This document shows, in pieces, positions 10,165 through 18,190 of a stretch of DNA of 64,000 nt; the first letter of the stretch is position 1; every line of letters begins with the position of its first letter. Made by a program: the position numbers and the translations under genes. The DNA is taken from NCBI RefSeq assembly GCF_021559775.1, contig NZ_CP056047.1, forward strand, positions 2,170,001-2,234,000. Direction: 5' to 3'. The DNA is from Gillisella vitis (GTDB lineage: Bacteria; Pseudomonadota; Alphaproteobacteria; Rhizobiales; Rhizobiaceae). A model generated the notes under the pieces. It searched no databases and was not told the origin of the DNA. It saw only the letters and a program-made list of their open reading frames with translations.

Positions 10165-10863
10165 ATGAAGCGTATTGACCTGACCGACGATGCCCCGCAC
10201 CTCCTTGTTGTCGATGACGATACCCGAATCCGCGATCTGTTGCATCGCTACCTGACCGAGCAGGGCTTTCGCGTCACCGTCGCTGCTGAAGCGCAGGAAG
10301 CACGCCGCAAGCTGGCGGGCCTAGCCTATGACCTGCTGATCGTCGATGTGATGATGCCGGGCGAAAACGGCTTGTCGCTGACCAAGTCGCTGAGCGGCGA
10401 GATCAATGCGCCGATCATTCTTCTGACGGCCCGCACAGAAGCCGATTCGCGCATTGCCGGGCTGGAGGCAGGGGCCGACGACTATCTTGCCAAGCCCTTC
10501 GATCCGCGTGAACTGGTGCTGCGCATCAACAATATCCTGCGGCGCAACACCAGCGCCGATACGCCGAAGATAGAACAGGTGATGTTCGGCCCCTATACAT
10601 TCTCCATCCTGCGCAAGGAGCTGAAAAAGGGACCAGAGGTCATTCACCTGACCGACCGCGAGCAGGACATCATGCTGCTGTTTGCCAACCGGGCGGGTGA
10701 TACCATTCCGCGTCACGAACTGGTGGGCGAGGATACCGATGTCGGTGAACGCACCATCGACGTGCAGATCAACCGCCTGCGCCGCAAGATCGAGGACGAC
10801 CCGGCCAATCCGGTCTGGCTGCAAACCGTGCGCGGCATCGGCTATCGCCTCAGCCGGGATTAG
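10165..10863 (+). CDS. OmpR-type response regulator (PetR-like)
   Basis: The 232-residue protein has an N-terminal receiver with acidic pocket VVDDDT (about residues 15-20), phospho-acceptor Asp61 in LLIVDVMMPGENG, Thr88 and Lys110 in LAKPFDPRE. A C-terminal winged helix ends in RRKIEDDPANPVWLQTVRG and GIGYRL, typical of OmpR/PhoB. It binds DNA when phosphorylated. AGGAG precedes the ATG at 10165 by 11 bases; a TTG at 10156 overlaps the MarR stop. Its TAG stop is the first three bases of a RIME-like repeat. The EnvZ-like kinase downstream is its likely partner. Confidence 0.92.
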   Translation: MKRIDLTDDAPHLLVVDDDTRIRDLLHRYLTEQGFRVTVAAEAQEARRKLAGLAYDLLIVDVMMPGENGLSLTKSLSGEINAPIILLTARTEADSRIAGLEAGADDYLAKPFDPRELVLRINNILRRNTSADTPKIEQVMFGPYTFSILRKELKKGPEVIHLTDREQDIMLLFANRAGDTIPRHELVGEDTDVGERTIDVQINRLRRKIEDDPANPVWLQTVRGIGYRLSRD

Positions 10864-10948
10864 AGCATCGGACCGAAAAGTGGGAACCGGTTTTCGGATG
10901 AATCCGATGCGCAAACAAAAATTTAGAGCATCGTTCTGATGCTCTAAA
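10861..10948 (+). repeat. RIME-type rhizobial intergenic repeat (two hairpins)
   Basis: The element has a first hairpin with nested arms GCATCGGA (10865-10872)/TCCGATGC (10903-10910) and CCGAAAA (10873-10879)/TTTTCGG (10891-10897). A second, perfect 11-bp hairpin follows: TTTAGAGCATC (10922-10932)/GATGCTCTAAA (10938-10948). The sequence fits the Rhizobium-specific intergenic mosaic element family as I know it. It sits between the response-regulator and kinase genes and overlaps the regulator's stop codon, so its hairpins may tune kinase expression. Confidence 0.8.
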
Positions 10949-10990
10949 GGCTGCATCCGACCAGCAGCGGTCAACCATACGGAAACGACC

Positions 10991-12370
10991 ATGACGTTCA
11001 GGCAAGCCTTCAGCCGATTGAAATACCGGCGCATTTCATGGATCGACCTGCGCTGGTTCAGCCGCTGGCTGCGCCGCCAGTTTCCGACCGGCCTGTTTGC
11101 CAGGGCGCTGCTGATCATCATCCTGCCGATGCTGATCCTCCAGACCGTCTTGCTGTTCGTGTTCATGGAGCGCCACTGGCAGATGGTGACGCAACGCCTG
11201 TCCGCCGCCGTCACCCGTGACATTGCCACGGTGATCGTCTTGCTTGAAACCTATCCCCAGGACGCAGCCAACACGCTGAAAATTGCCAATTCCAAGCTGG
11301 GTCTGGTCGCCTCGCTGGAAAAGAACGGCGAATTGCCCGCCCCTCGCCCCAAGCCATTCTTTTCGATTCTCGATCAATTGCTCAGCGATGAATTGCGCAA
11401 CCAGATCAAGCGGCCCTTCTGGATCGATACCGTCGGCGATTCGCCGCTGATCGAAATCCGTATCCAGTTGAATGGCGAGGTTCTGCGGATTTTCGCCCGG
11501 CGCAACCAGGCCTATGCCTCCAATACTCATATCTTCCTGTTGTGGATGTTCGGCACGTCGCTGGTGCTGATCGTTATCGCCACACTGTTCCTACGCGGCC
11601 AGATCCGCCCGATCCTGTCGCTGGCCGAGGCTGCCGAAAGCTTTGGCAAGGGGCAAAAACCCGCCAAGGACTTCAGCCCGCGCGGTGCCGATGAAATCCG
11701 CCGGGCAGGTCTCGCCTTCATCCTGATGCGCGAGCGGATCGAGCGGCAAATGGAACAGCGCACCGCCATGCTGACCGGCGTCAGTCACGACCTGCGCACC
11801 ATCCTCACCCGGTTCAAGTTGCAATTGGCGCTAGCAGGCGACAATCCCGATCTTGAACCGCTGAATGAAGATGTCGATGCCATGCAATCCATGCTCGAAG
11901 GCTATATGGCCTTTGCCAAGGGTGAGGCCGAGGAGAATTTCGGCCCCTTCAGCCTGAAGGACATGCTGGAGAAAATCAGCGCCGATTATCGGCTGCACGG
12001 CAAGGCCTTCAGCTATGTGATTGAGGGTGACGAGCAGATTCGGGTGCGTCCCAATGCCTTCTGGCGGCTGGTGGGCAATCTTGCCGCCAATGGCCGCCGC
12101 TATGCCAATACCATGCATGTCGAAGCCCGCCACGGGGCCAAATGGCTGACCATCGTCTTCGATGATGATGGTCCCGGCATTCCCGCCCAATCCCGCGACG
12201 ATGTGTTCAAGCCGTTTTTCAGACTGGACGAGGCCCGCAATCAGGATGCGTCAGGCACCGGACTTGGCCTCGCCATCGCCCGCGACATCGCCCGCAGCCA
12301 TGGCGGCAATGTCACACTTGGCGACAGCACACTGGGGGGCCTGCGCGCCACGATCCGTATTCCGGTTTAA
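10991..12370 (+). CDS. EnvZ-like sensor histidine kinase
   Basis: The 459-residue protein has two membrane segments (about residues 36-60 and 180-201) flanking a periplasmic sensor domain, a HAMP linker, and a DHp domain with His266 in LTGVSHDLRT. The ATPase domain has an N-box variant NLAANGRRYA and G-boxes DDGPGIP and GTGLGLAIA. This is the EnvZ type of kinase that phosphorylates OmpR-class regulators. It follows the response regulator after 127 bases that are largely a RIME-like repeat. The signal sensed by its roughly 120-residue periplasmic domain is unknown. Confidence 0.9.
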   Translation: MTFRQAFSRLKYRRISWIDLRWFSRWLRRQFPTGLFARALLIIILPMLILQTVLLFVFMERHWQMVTQRLSAAVTRDIATVIVLLETYPQDAANTLKIANSKLGLVASLEKNGELPAPRPKPFFSILDQLLSDELRNQIKRPFWIDTVGDSPLIEIRIQLNGEVLRIFARRNQAYASNTHIFLLWMFGTSLVLIVIATLFLRGQIRPILSLAEAAESFGKGQKPAKDFSPRGADEIRRAGLAFILMRERIERQMEQRTAMLTGVSHDLRTILTRFKLQLALAGDNPDLEPLNEDVDAMQSMLEGYMAFAKGEAEENFGPFSLKDMLEKISADYRLHGKAFSYVIEGDEQIRVRPNAFWRLVGNLAANGRRYANTMHVEARHGAKWLTIVFDDDGPGIPAQSRDDVFKPFFRLDEARNQDASGTGLGLAIARDIARSHGGNVTLGDSTLGGLRATIRIPV

Positions 12371-12408
12371 CACCGTAGGCCGGTTACGGAACACCCGAGC
12401 GCGGCACA

Positions 12409-12768
12409 CTACATCATTTTGCGCCCATTCGGCACGCCGCGCTCCACCGCAGCCAGCACGATGGCTCCGGCCTCATCCTCAAAACCGAGGGTGAGAACCT
12501 CGGATCGCACAGGCCCGATCTGGCGCGGCGGAAAATTGACCACGCCGAGCACTTGGCGGCCAACAAGGCTTTCCGGCGTATAATGTACGGTGATCTGCGC
12601 CGATGACCGCTTGATGCCGATCTCAGGCCCGAAATCGATCCGCAGTTTGAAGGCTGGCTTGCGGGCCTCAGGAAAAGGCTCTGCCTCGATGATCGTCCCG
12701 ACCCGGATATCGACTTTTTCGAAATCGCCGTAAGTGATCTCGTCGGAGGTTTTTTCCGTCCCGCTCAA
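12409..12768 (-). CDS. csaA: CsaA-like tRNA-binding/chaperone protein
   Basis: The 119-residue protein is a stand-alone tRNA-binding OB-fold domain (TRBP111/CsaA type): [20 protein letters not shown] near the N-terminus, then KLRIDFG, and a C-terminal VPNGRKM that is conserved in CsaA. CsaA binds tRNA-like structures and has been described as an export-related chaperone in Bacillus. It starts at a TTG (12768) that overlaps the TGA of proC by four bases, with GAGGAG upstream inside proC, so the two genes are translationally coupled. The functional link with proline synthesis is not evident. Confidence 0.88.
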   Translation of the reverse strand: MSGTEKTSDEITYGDFEKVDIRVGTIIEAEPFPEARKPAFKLRIDFGPEIGIKRSSAQITVHYTPESLVGRQVLGVVNFPPRQIGPVRSEVLTLGFEDEAGAIVLAAVERGVPNGRKMM

Positions 12769-13586
12769 GAGGCAAGCTCCTCGGCCCGGCGTTTCGCGGC
12801 GGCTATCGCCGTGTCGACTAACGGCTGCATGCCCTGGTCTGCCATCAGCACTGCAAGGGCTGCGGCGGTGGTGCCGCCCGGCGAGGTAACATTCTTACGC
12901 AGCGTGGCGGCATCGTCCGGGGACTGGTGCAACATTTCACCAGCCCCGGCGACGGTTTCCCGTGCGAGACGCATGGCGAGGTCCGCTGGCAGACCGGCTT
13001 TGCGGCCTGCCTCAGCCATGCACTCGACGAGATAAAACACATAGGCCGGACCGCTGCCGGAAACCGCGGTGACCGCGTCGATATCGCTTTCGCTAGCAAC
13101 CCACTCCACTGGACCGGAAACGGCCAAAAGCGCCGTCACCCGAGCCCGCTGATCTTCACTGACCTCGCTATTGGCATAAGCGCCGGTCACGCCACGTCCG
13201 ACCATGGCAGGCGTATTGGGCATGGCGCGGACCATGGCCGCAACCCCCAAATGGGTTTCCATGAAAGACAGGGTCTTTCCGGCAGCCACGGACACCACAA
13301 CCGTATCGGCATCGACCAGGGGCTTGAGCGGCGCAAGCACCGCTTCCATCACTTGCGGCTTGACTGCCAGAAACAGCAGACCAGCCACGAGATCGCCCGG
13401 CGCCTGCGTGACATGGCGCACGCCAGCCTGGGCAAACCGGTCCTTGGCGGCATCACTCGCGGCGGGATCAATAACGATCACCGAGGCCGGATCAACGCCA
13501 TTCTTCAGCCAGCCTGACAGCATGGCGCCGCCCATATTGCCGGCGCCGACAAGAACGATCGGACCCGAGGTCTGCGAACTGGCCAT
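12765..13586 (-). CDS. proC: Pyrroline-5-carboxylate reductase
   Basis: The 273-residue protein starts with a Rossmann motif ([16 protein letters not shown], residues 12-27), continues with FLAVKPQVM and [13 protein letters not shown], and carries the family signature SGSGPAYVF plus the C-terminal [12 protein letters not shown]. It performs the last step of proline synthesis, reducing 1-pyrroline-5-carboxylate with NAD(P)H in the cytosol. Length is typical. The gene starts 2 bases after the YbjN-domain gene and overlaps the csaA-like gene, making a three-gene operon. Confidence 0.97.
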   Translation of the reverse strand: MASSQTSGPIVLVGAGNMGGAMLSGWLKNGVDPASVIVIDPAASDAAKDRFAQAGVRHVTQAPGDLVAGLLFLAVKPQVMEAVLAPLKPLVDADTVVVSVAAGKTLSFMETHLGVAAMVRAMPNTPAMVGRGVTGAYANSEVSEDQRARVTALLAVSGPVEWVASESDIDAVTAVSGSGPAYVFYLVECMAEAGRKAGLPADLAMRLARETVAGAGEMLHQSPDDAATLRKNVTSPGGTTAAALAVLMADQGMQPLVDTAIAAAKRRAEELAS

Positions 13587-13588
13587 GC

Positions 13589-14089
13589 TCAGGCCTCGCC
13601 AACCGTGGTGAACAGCACTGCATCCATCGCCGATTTGGCGTCGAGCCCCGACCAGACGACGAACTGGAACGCCTGAAAATAGGTCTCGCAGGCCTCGACC
13701 GCGCTGGACAACAGCACTTCAACCTGCTGATTGGTCGGCTCGGCACCGCCCGCCAGGATGAGCGACTGACGGAAGATCACCACGTCTTCCTGTCGCCACA
13801 GATCGAAATGGCCCATCAGCACCTGACCATTGATATGAGACAGAAGCCGGATGATCTCGTTGACCCTGGGTTCGGGGACCCTGATATCGAAGGCGCAGGC
13901 CAGATGCAGCGCCTCGCATTCCTCCATCCAGGAGAAGGACACGTGATAGGCAGCCCAGCGGCCATCCACGGTCATGGCGATTTCATCTTCGCCGGACCGC
14001 TCGAAAGACCAGTCATTATTGGAAGCCACATACTCGATCGTATCGACCGGGTTGGACTGACGTTCAAATTGAAATTCCATTAGGCTCAT
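13589..14089 (-). CDS. YbjN domain-containing protein
   Basis: The 166-residue protein starts MSLMEFQFERQSNPVDTIEY. It matches alphaproteobacterial YbjN proteins, with the strand-rich core DEIAMTVDGRWAAYHVSFSW and the helical second half ending in the ...YFQAFQFVVWSGLDAKSA... region. YbjN-type proteins share a fold with type III secretion chaperones and have been linked to stress and motility phenotypes, but no reaction is known. GAAGG precedes the ATG at 14089; the frame open to 14155 is rejected. It leads the ybjN-proC-csaA operon. Confidence 0.88.
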   Translation of the reverse strand: MSLMEFQFERQSNPVDTIEYVASNNDWSFERSGEDEIAMTVDGRWAAYHVSFSWMEECEALHLACAFDIRVPEPRVNEIIRLLSHINGQVLMGHFDLWRQEDVVIFRQSLILAGGAEPTNQQVEVLLSSAVEACETYFQAFQFVVWSGLDAKSAMDAVLFTTVGEA

Positions 14090-14573
14090 GCCGCACCTTC
14101 TAAACCGGGAATGCCCTTGTGACGACGACACGCTGACACCATCGACACACCACAACGCACTGACCGGAAATACGCTTCGAATGACACCCGATAGCCCCAG
14201 AATGCTTGCGGCACCCTGCCCGAAACTGGTCGGGTTCGTTTCGAATCATCATTTAAAATCAGTGTATAGCGGGCACTGCCCCAAACCAGCCCCTCCCCGC
14301 CGATTTCACGAGCGTCACTGTGGACAGCGCGTGTATCAACACCCAGGTCCAAGGGCTTAACTGACTCATGGAATTGCCTTTTTTGAAACAATCCACATGT
14401 GGAAAAAAATAGTAAGCAATCATTAACCACAACACCCCGCCGAGGCTGGATTGGCTCCAGACGCGCAATAAAAAACGGCTGCGCGTGAGCGCAACCGCTG
14501 GATAGCGTGATTGATGATTTGCAAGCATATCTACGGGCAAACAGGCCGAAGCCTGATTGTTCCGTATATGTGA
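14090..14573. other. Intergenic region with the ubiK terminator and the ybjN promoter side
   Basis: This 484-base stretch holds the presumed promoter of ybjN-proC (close to 14090) and, near 14470-14498, a hairpin that ends the ubiK transcript. The middle part (14100-14460) has short frames without ribosome sites, and I see no real gene in it. Confidence 0.5.
14471..14497 (-). terminator. Rho-independent terminator of ubiK
   Basis: On the minus strand CGGTTGCGC-TCAC-GCGCAGCCG forms a 9-bp stem with one G-U pair and a 4-base loop, followed by TTTTT. It lies about 75 bases after the ubiK stop. Confidence 0.75.
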
Positions 14574-14849
14574 TCAGTGAGTCGAATCAGGGATCGCAGT
14601 CGCACTGGCTTGCGCTTCCAGCGCTTCGATACGGGCCTTGAGGGCTTCGTTTTCTTCCAATGCTTTCAAGGCCATTTCGCGCACCACGTCGAATTCCTCG
14701 CGGCGCACCACGTCCAGGCTGTTCAGCCAGCGCTCGGCCTGGGCGTGCAAGGCGGTTTCCGCTTCCTTGCGCACACCCTGGGCGGCGCCCGCGGCATCGG
14801 TCATCAACTTGGCGAATTCATCCATGATACGGCTTGTTCCGGTGCTCAT
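14574..14849 (-). CDS. ubiK: UbiK/BMFP-family ubiquinone-biosynthesis accessory factor
   Basis: The 91-residue protein is a short all-helical BMFP-family (YqiC/UbiK) protein: a first helix (IMDEFAKLMTDAAGAAQGV) resembling a membrane fusogenic segment, then the family core EEFDVVREMALKALEENEAL, which ends in a coiled coil (ALKARIEALEAQ). UbiK assists late steps of ubiquinone synthesis in E. coli by binding lipids and UbiJ. AAGGA precedes the ATG at 14849. It is divergent from lgt across a 280-base intergenic region and has its own terminator. Confidence 0.85.
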   Translation of the reverse strand: MSTGTSRIMDEFAKLMTDAAGAAQGVRKEAETALHAQAERWLNSLDVVRREEFDVVREMALKALEENEALKARIEALEAQASATAIPDSTH

Positions 14850-15129
14850 GATCGTGTTCCTTACGCTCCACCACAAGGCGCCCGATTGGGGCGCGGCATT
14901 CTCTGGAGGTAGGGATTCGGGGCAGGCTATGCAAGAGAAAACCACGTGAAGAGCACCAGCCCTTGCGTCCACCGCCAAAACAGCGGATGCGCCTGGCCAA
15001 ACGTGCCCAAACGCCACCCTCCAAAAACCCTTGCCAAAAGCCTTTTCCCGGCCTTTACACAGATCATTGAGGATCTCACGTCTTTTTAAGCTCTCGGTGC
15101 AATTTTCACCTTAATCGGAGCGGATCAAG

Positions 15130-16068
15130 ATGGTTGGGCAGATTCACCTTGACCAGCGCAAGCCTGCCCGCCATTTTTCGGAGAAATCGAATGAAAGCAT
15201 ATCCTTGAACACAGTAGCCAGCCTTTTCGCCATTCTGCCCTATCCGCAGATCGACCCGATTGCCCTCAGCATCGGCCCCGTTGCCATTCGCTGGTATGGG
15301 CTGGCCTATGTTACGGGCATTCTCATCGGTTGGTGGCTGGCGCGCCGGATGATCGCCAATCTGTCGCTCTGGCCCGGCAATGCCACTCCGATCACCGAAA
15401 AGCATCTGGATGACTTTCTGGTCTGGGCGGCGATCGGCATCGTGCTGGGCGGGCGGATTGGCTATATCCTGTTCTATGACCTGCAACCGGTGCTGGACAA
15501 TCCGGTCGTGGCGCTGGAAATCTGGCGCGGCGGCATGTCCTTCCATGGCGGCCTGACCGGGGCTACGCTGGCAATGATCGTCTTTGCCCGCCGCAACGGT
15601 CTGCCCGTGTGGATGCTGTTCGACCTCGTCGCCTGTGTTGCCCCCATCGGTCTTTTCTTCGGCCGGATCGCCAATTTCATCAATGGTGAATTGTGGGGCC
15701 GGATCAGCGATGTGGCCTGGGCCATGCAGTTCCCGACCGGCGGTCCCTTCACCCGCCATCCGAGCCAGCTTTATGAATCAGCACTGGAAGGCCTTGTGCT
15801 GTTTGTGCTGCTGCAAGTGCTTGCCCGCCGGTTCCACGCGCTGAAAACCTCAGGCGTTATCAGCGGTGTATTTATCTGCGGCTATGCGTTGGCGCGTATT
15901 TTTGTTGAATTTTTCCGGGAACCAGATGAGCAGCTTGGCTATCTGGTAGGTGGCTGGTTAACCATGGGCATGGTACTCTCGCTGCCGATGCTGGCGCTGG
16001 GACTGTGGGCTATCTGGCGGGCAAGACGTGCTGGGCGCAGCCAAGAGCCGTCAGGACTAAAGGGATGA
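15130..16068 (+). CDS. lgt: Prolipoprotein diacylglyceryl transferase
   Basis: Lgt transfers a diacylglycerol moiety from phosphatidylglycerol to the lipobox cysteine of prolipoproteins in the inner membrane. The 312-residue frame has seven membrane segments, RGGMSFHGGL (about residues 133-142) with the essential His, and the Lgt signature GRIANFINGELWGR (about 178-191). The ATG at 15130 has GGAGCGG upstream but adds about 25 polar residues that rhizobial Lgt proteins usually lack, so a TTG at 15205 is a good alternative start. The stop overlaps a possible start of the methyltransferase gene, so the two are probably co-transcribed. Confidence 0.95.
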   Translation: MVGQIHLDQRKPARHFSEKSNESISLNTVASLFAILPYPQIDPIALSIGPVAIRWYGLAYVTGILIGWWLARRMIANLSLWPGNATPITEKHLDDFLVWAAIGIVLGGRIGYILFYDLQPVLDNPVVALEIWRGGMSFHGGLTGATLAMIVFARRNGLPVWMLFDLVACVAPIGLFFGRIANFINGELWGRISDVAWAMQFPTGGPFTRHPSQLYESALEGLVLFVLLQVLARRFHALKTSGVISGVFICGYALARIFVEFFREPDEQLGYLVGGWLTMGMVLSLPMLALGLWAIWRARRAGRSQEPSGLKG

Positions 16069-16085
16069 ATCGGGAAACGCTGACC

Positions 16086-17198
16086 ATGACCACCACGCTT
16101 GGTGATAAGATCAAGGCGCTCATCCGGTTGAACGGTCCGTTGAGCGTCACGGATTACTTTGCTCTCTGCCTGGCCGATCCGGAATTCGGCTATTACAAGA
16201 CCCGTGAGCCGTTCGGCACCTCGGGCGATTTCATCACCGGGCCGGAAATCAGCCAGATCTTCGGTGAGATGATCGGGGTTTTCATTGTCCATGCCTGGCA
16301 GCGCCATGGCCTGCCCGCCCCCGTGCGGCTGGCCGAGGTCGGCCCCGGACGCGGCACGATGATGAGCGACATGCTGCGGGTGATCGCCCGGCTTGCCCCT
16401 GATCTCTACCGAGATTCCACCGTGCATCTGGTGGAAACCAGCGACCGGCTGCGCCAGATCCAGCGCAACAGCCTGGAACCGCATATCGAAAAGATTGACT
16501 GGCATGACAGCTTTGGCGATGTGCCGGAAGGCTTCGTGCTGGTGGTGGCCAATGAACTTTTCGACGCCATTCCCATCCGCCAGTTTGTCAAGCTCGGCCC
16601 GCATTACCGCGAACGCATGGTCAGCCTCGGTTTAGACGACGAGCTGATCTTCTCGACCGGGGTTGCGACACTCGATCCGGCACTTTTGCCGCCGGGCGCC
16701 AGCGCCCAGCCTGATGGCACTGTGTTTGAGTTTTCACCTGCCCGCCGCGCGGTGATGGCGGCCATGTGCGAGCGGCTGAAGGCCGAAGGCGGGGCGGCAT
16801 TGATCATCGATTACGGCCATATCTCCACCGGTTTCGGCGATACGCTGCAAGCCTTGCGCGCCCATGATTACGATCCGCCGCTGGCCAATCCCGGCATTGC
16901 CGACCTGACCAGCCATGTCGATTTCGAGGATCTGGCCCGCACCGCCCTTGCCGCCGGGGTCACGCCCAGCGGTTGCCTGCGCCAGGGCGATTTCCTGCTC
17001 GGCCTTGGCATCAAGGAACGCGCCGGAATTCTGGGACGCGGCAAGGACGAGGCCACCCAGCTTGAACTGGCCGAGGCTGTCAACCGGCTGGCCGGTGCCG
17101 GCGTCGGTCGGATGGGCGAATTGTTCAAGGTGCTTGCCCTCTCCAGCCCCACCCTGTCTCTCGCCCCGTTCCGGCCCCTGCCCCAGACGGATCTTTAG
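16086..17198 (+). CDS. SAM-dependent methyltransferase, MidA/NDUFAF7 family
   Basis: The 370-residue protein begins MTTTLGDKIKALIRLNGPLS and shows SVTDYFALCLADPEFGYY and GTSGDFITGPEISQIFGEMI, both hallmarks of the DUF185/MidA family. The SAM site follows (LAEVGPGRGTMMSDML), then VVANELFDAIPIRQF. Mitochondrial NDUFAF7 methylates an arginine of a complex I subunit; the bacterial substrate is not established. I prefer the ATG at 16086, which fits the family N-terminus; an ATG at 16065 overlaps the lgt stop (ATGA). It is the second gene of the lgt operon. Confidence 0.88.
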   Translation: MTTTLGDKIKALIRLNGPLSVTDYFALCLADPEFGYYKTREPFGTSGDFITGPEISQIFGEMIGVFIVHAWQRHGLPAPVRLAEVGPGRGTMMSDMLRVIARLAPDLYRDSTVHLVETSDRLRQIQRNSLEPHIEKIDWHDSFGDVPEGFVLVVANELFDAIPIRQFVKLGPHYRERMVSLGLDDELIFSTGVATLDPALLPPGASAQPDGTVFEFSPARRAVMAAMCERLKAEGGAALIIDYGHISTGFGDTLQALRAHDYDPPLANPGIADLTSHVDFEDLARTALAAGVTPSGCLRQGDFLLGLGIKERAGILGRGKDEATQLELAEAVNRLAGAGVGRMGELFKVLALSSPTLSLAPFRPLPQTDL

Positions 17199-17203
17199 CT
17201 CAG

Positions 17204-17237
17204 GCCGAGCTTTGACCCTGGCCGAGCTTTGACCCTG
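17204..17237. repeat. 17-bp tandem duplication
   Basis: GCCGAGCTTTGACCCTG occurs twice in a row (17204-17220 and 17221-17237), just after the methyltransferase stop. It looks like a recent slippage duplication in the spacer before pgeF. Confidence 0.9.
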
Positions 17238-17359
17238 GATTGACAGATTACCGCAGTGATGGTCACATCCGGCCAAATCGCCGGATCTGACCACGCTGCG
17301 GGCAAAATCCTGGACATAATGCCGATTGATTCGGATTAAGACATGCGAAAGGGACACCG

Positions 17360-18190
17360 ATGCCGTCCTCGACACACGATGTGGCCCACCTTAAACCCGA
17401 AACCAAACCATCCCCCTTGCAGAGCACCCTTCTGGCTCCCTGCGGATCGGACGGAATCGTTCACGGCTTTTTCACCCGGCATGGCGGCGTCTCCTCCGGC
17501 ATTTACGCGGGGCTGAATATCGGGCTCGGATCAAACGACGATCCCGCCGATGTGCATGAAAACCGCGCCCGCGTCGCTGGCTGGTTTGGCGGCACCCAAG
17601 CGGATCTTGTTACCGTTCATCAAGTCCATTCCCCCGATGTGGTGACGGTGACCGCGCCTTTCGGTTCGAATCGGCCACAGGTGGATGCCATGGTCACAAA
17701 CCAACCCGGTCTCATTCTTGGCGCGCTTGCCGCCGATTGCGGACCGATCCTGTTTGCCGATCCGGTTAACCGGATCATCGGGGCTGCCCATGCCGGATGG
17801 AAGGGCGCCCTGACCGGCGTGCTGGAAAACACCATCGAGGCAATGATCGCGCTTGGCGCTGCCCGCACCAGCATCGTCGCCACGCTTGGCCCATCGATCA
17901 GCGCCAAAGCTTATGAGGTCGGCCCGGAATTCGTCGAGCGGTTTCTGGCCCATGATCCGGCCTATCAACGGTTCTTCACGCCTTCGACCAAACCCGGCCA
18001 CGCGATGTTCGATCTGCCGGGACTGACTGTGAAGCGGCTGACGGATGCCGGGATTGCCGCCGACATGCTTGGCCTCTGCACCTATGGCGACCCGGATCAG
18101 TTTTTCTCCTATCGCCGCACCACCCACGCCAGCGAGCCGGACTACGGCCGCCAGATCTCCGCCATCATGCTTCAGGGGCCTCGTGTATGA
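17360..18190 (+). CDS. pgeF: PgeF/LACC1-like multicopper-type purine nucleoside phosphorylase
   Basis: The 276-residue protein matches the YfiH/PgeF (DUF152) family: HGFFTRHGGVSSGIYAGLN near residue 35, VHQVHSPDV (His ligand), ALAADCGPILFAD with the conserved Cys, and AAHAGWKGAL with the second His. These Cys/His residues form the zinc site. Family members phosphorolyse purine nucleosides and deaminate adenosine, and in E. coli PgeF also removes wrongly inserted residues from peptidoglycan precursors. Its last four bases overlap the start of the M24-fold gene (ATGA), so the pair is co-translated. Confidence 0.9.
   Translation: MPSSTHDVAHLKPETKPSPLQSTLLAPCGSDGIVHGFFTRHGGVSSGIYAGLNIGLGSNDDPADVHENRARVAGWFGGTQADLVTVHQVHSPDVVTVTAPFGSNRPQVDAMVTNQPGLILGALAADCGPILFADPVNRIIGAAHAGWKGALTGVLENTIEAMIALGAARTSIVATLGPSISAKAYEVGPEFVERFLAHDPAYQRFFTPSTKPGHAMFDLPGLTVKRLTDAGIAADMLGLCTYGDPDQFFSYRRTTHASEPDYGRQISAIMLQGPRV

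Noticed and set aside
14259..14540. A 93-codon minus-strand frame in the ybjN-ubiK intergenic region
   Set aside because: It crosses the ubiK terminator and has no ribosome site or family resemblance.
17655..17672. TTCGAATC-like sequence resembling a tRNA T-arm
   Set aside because: It lies inside pgeF and no acceptor or anticodon stem can be built around it.
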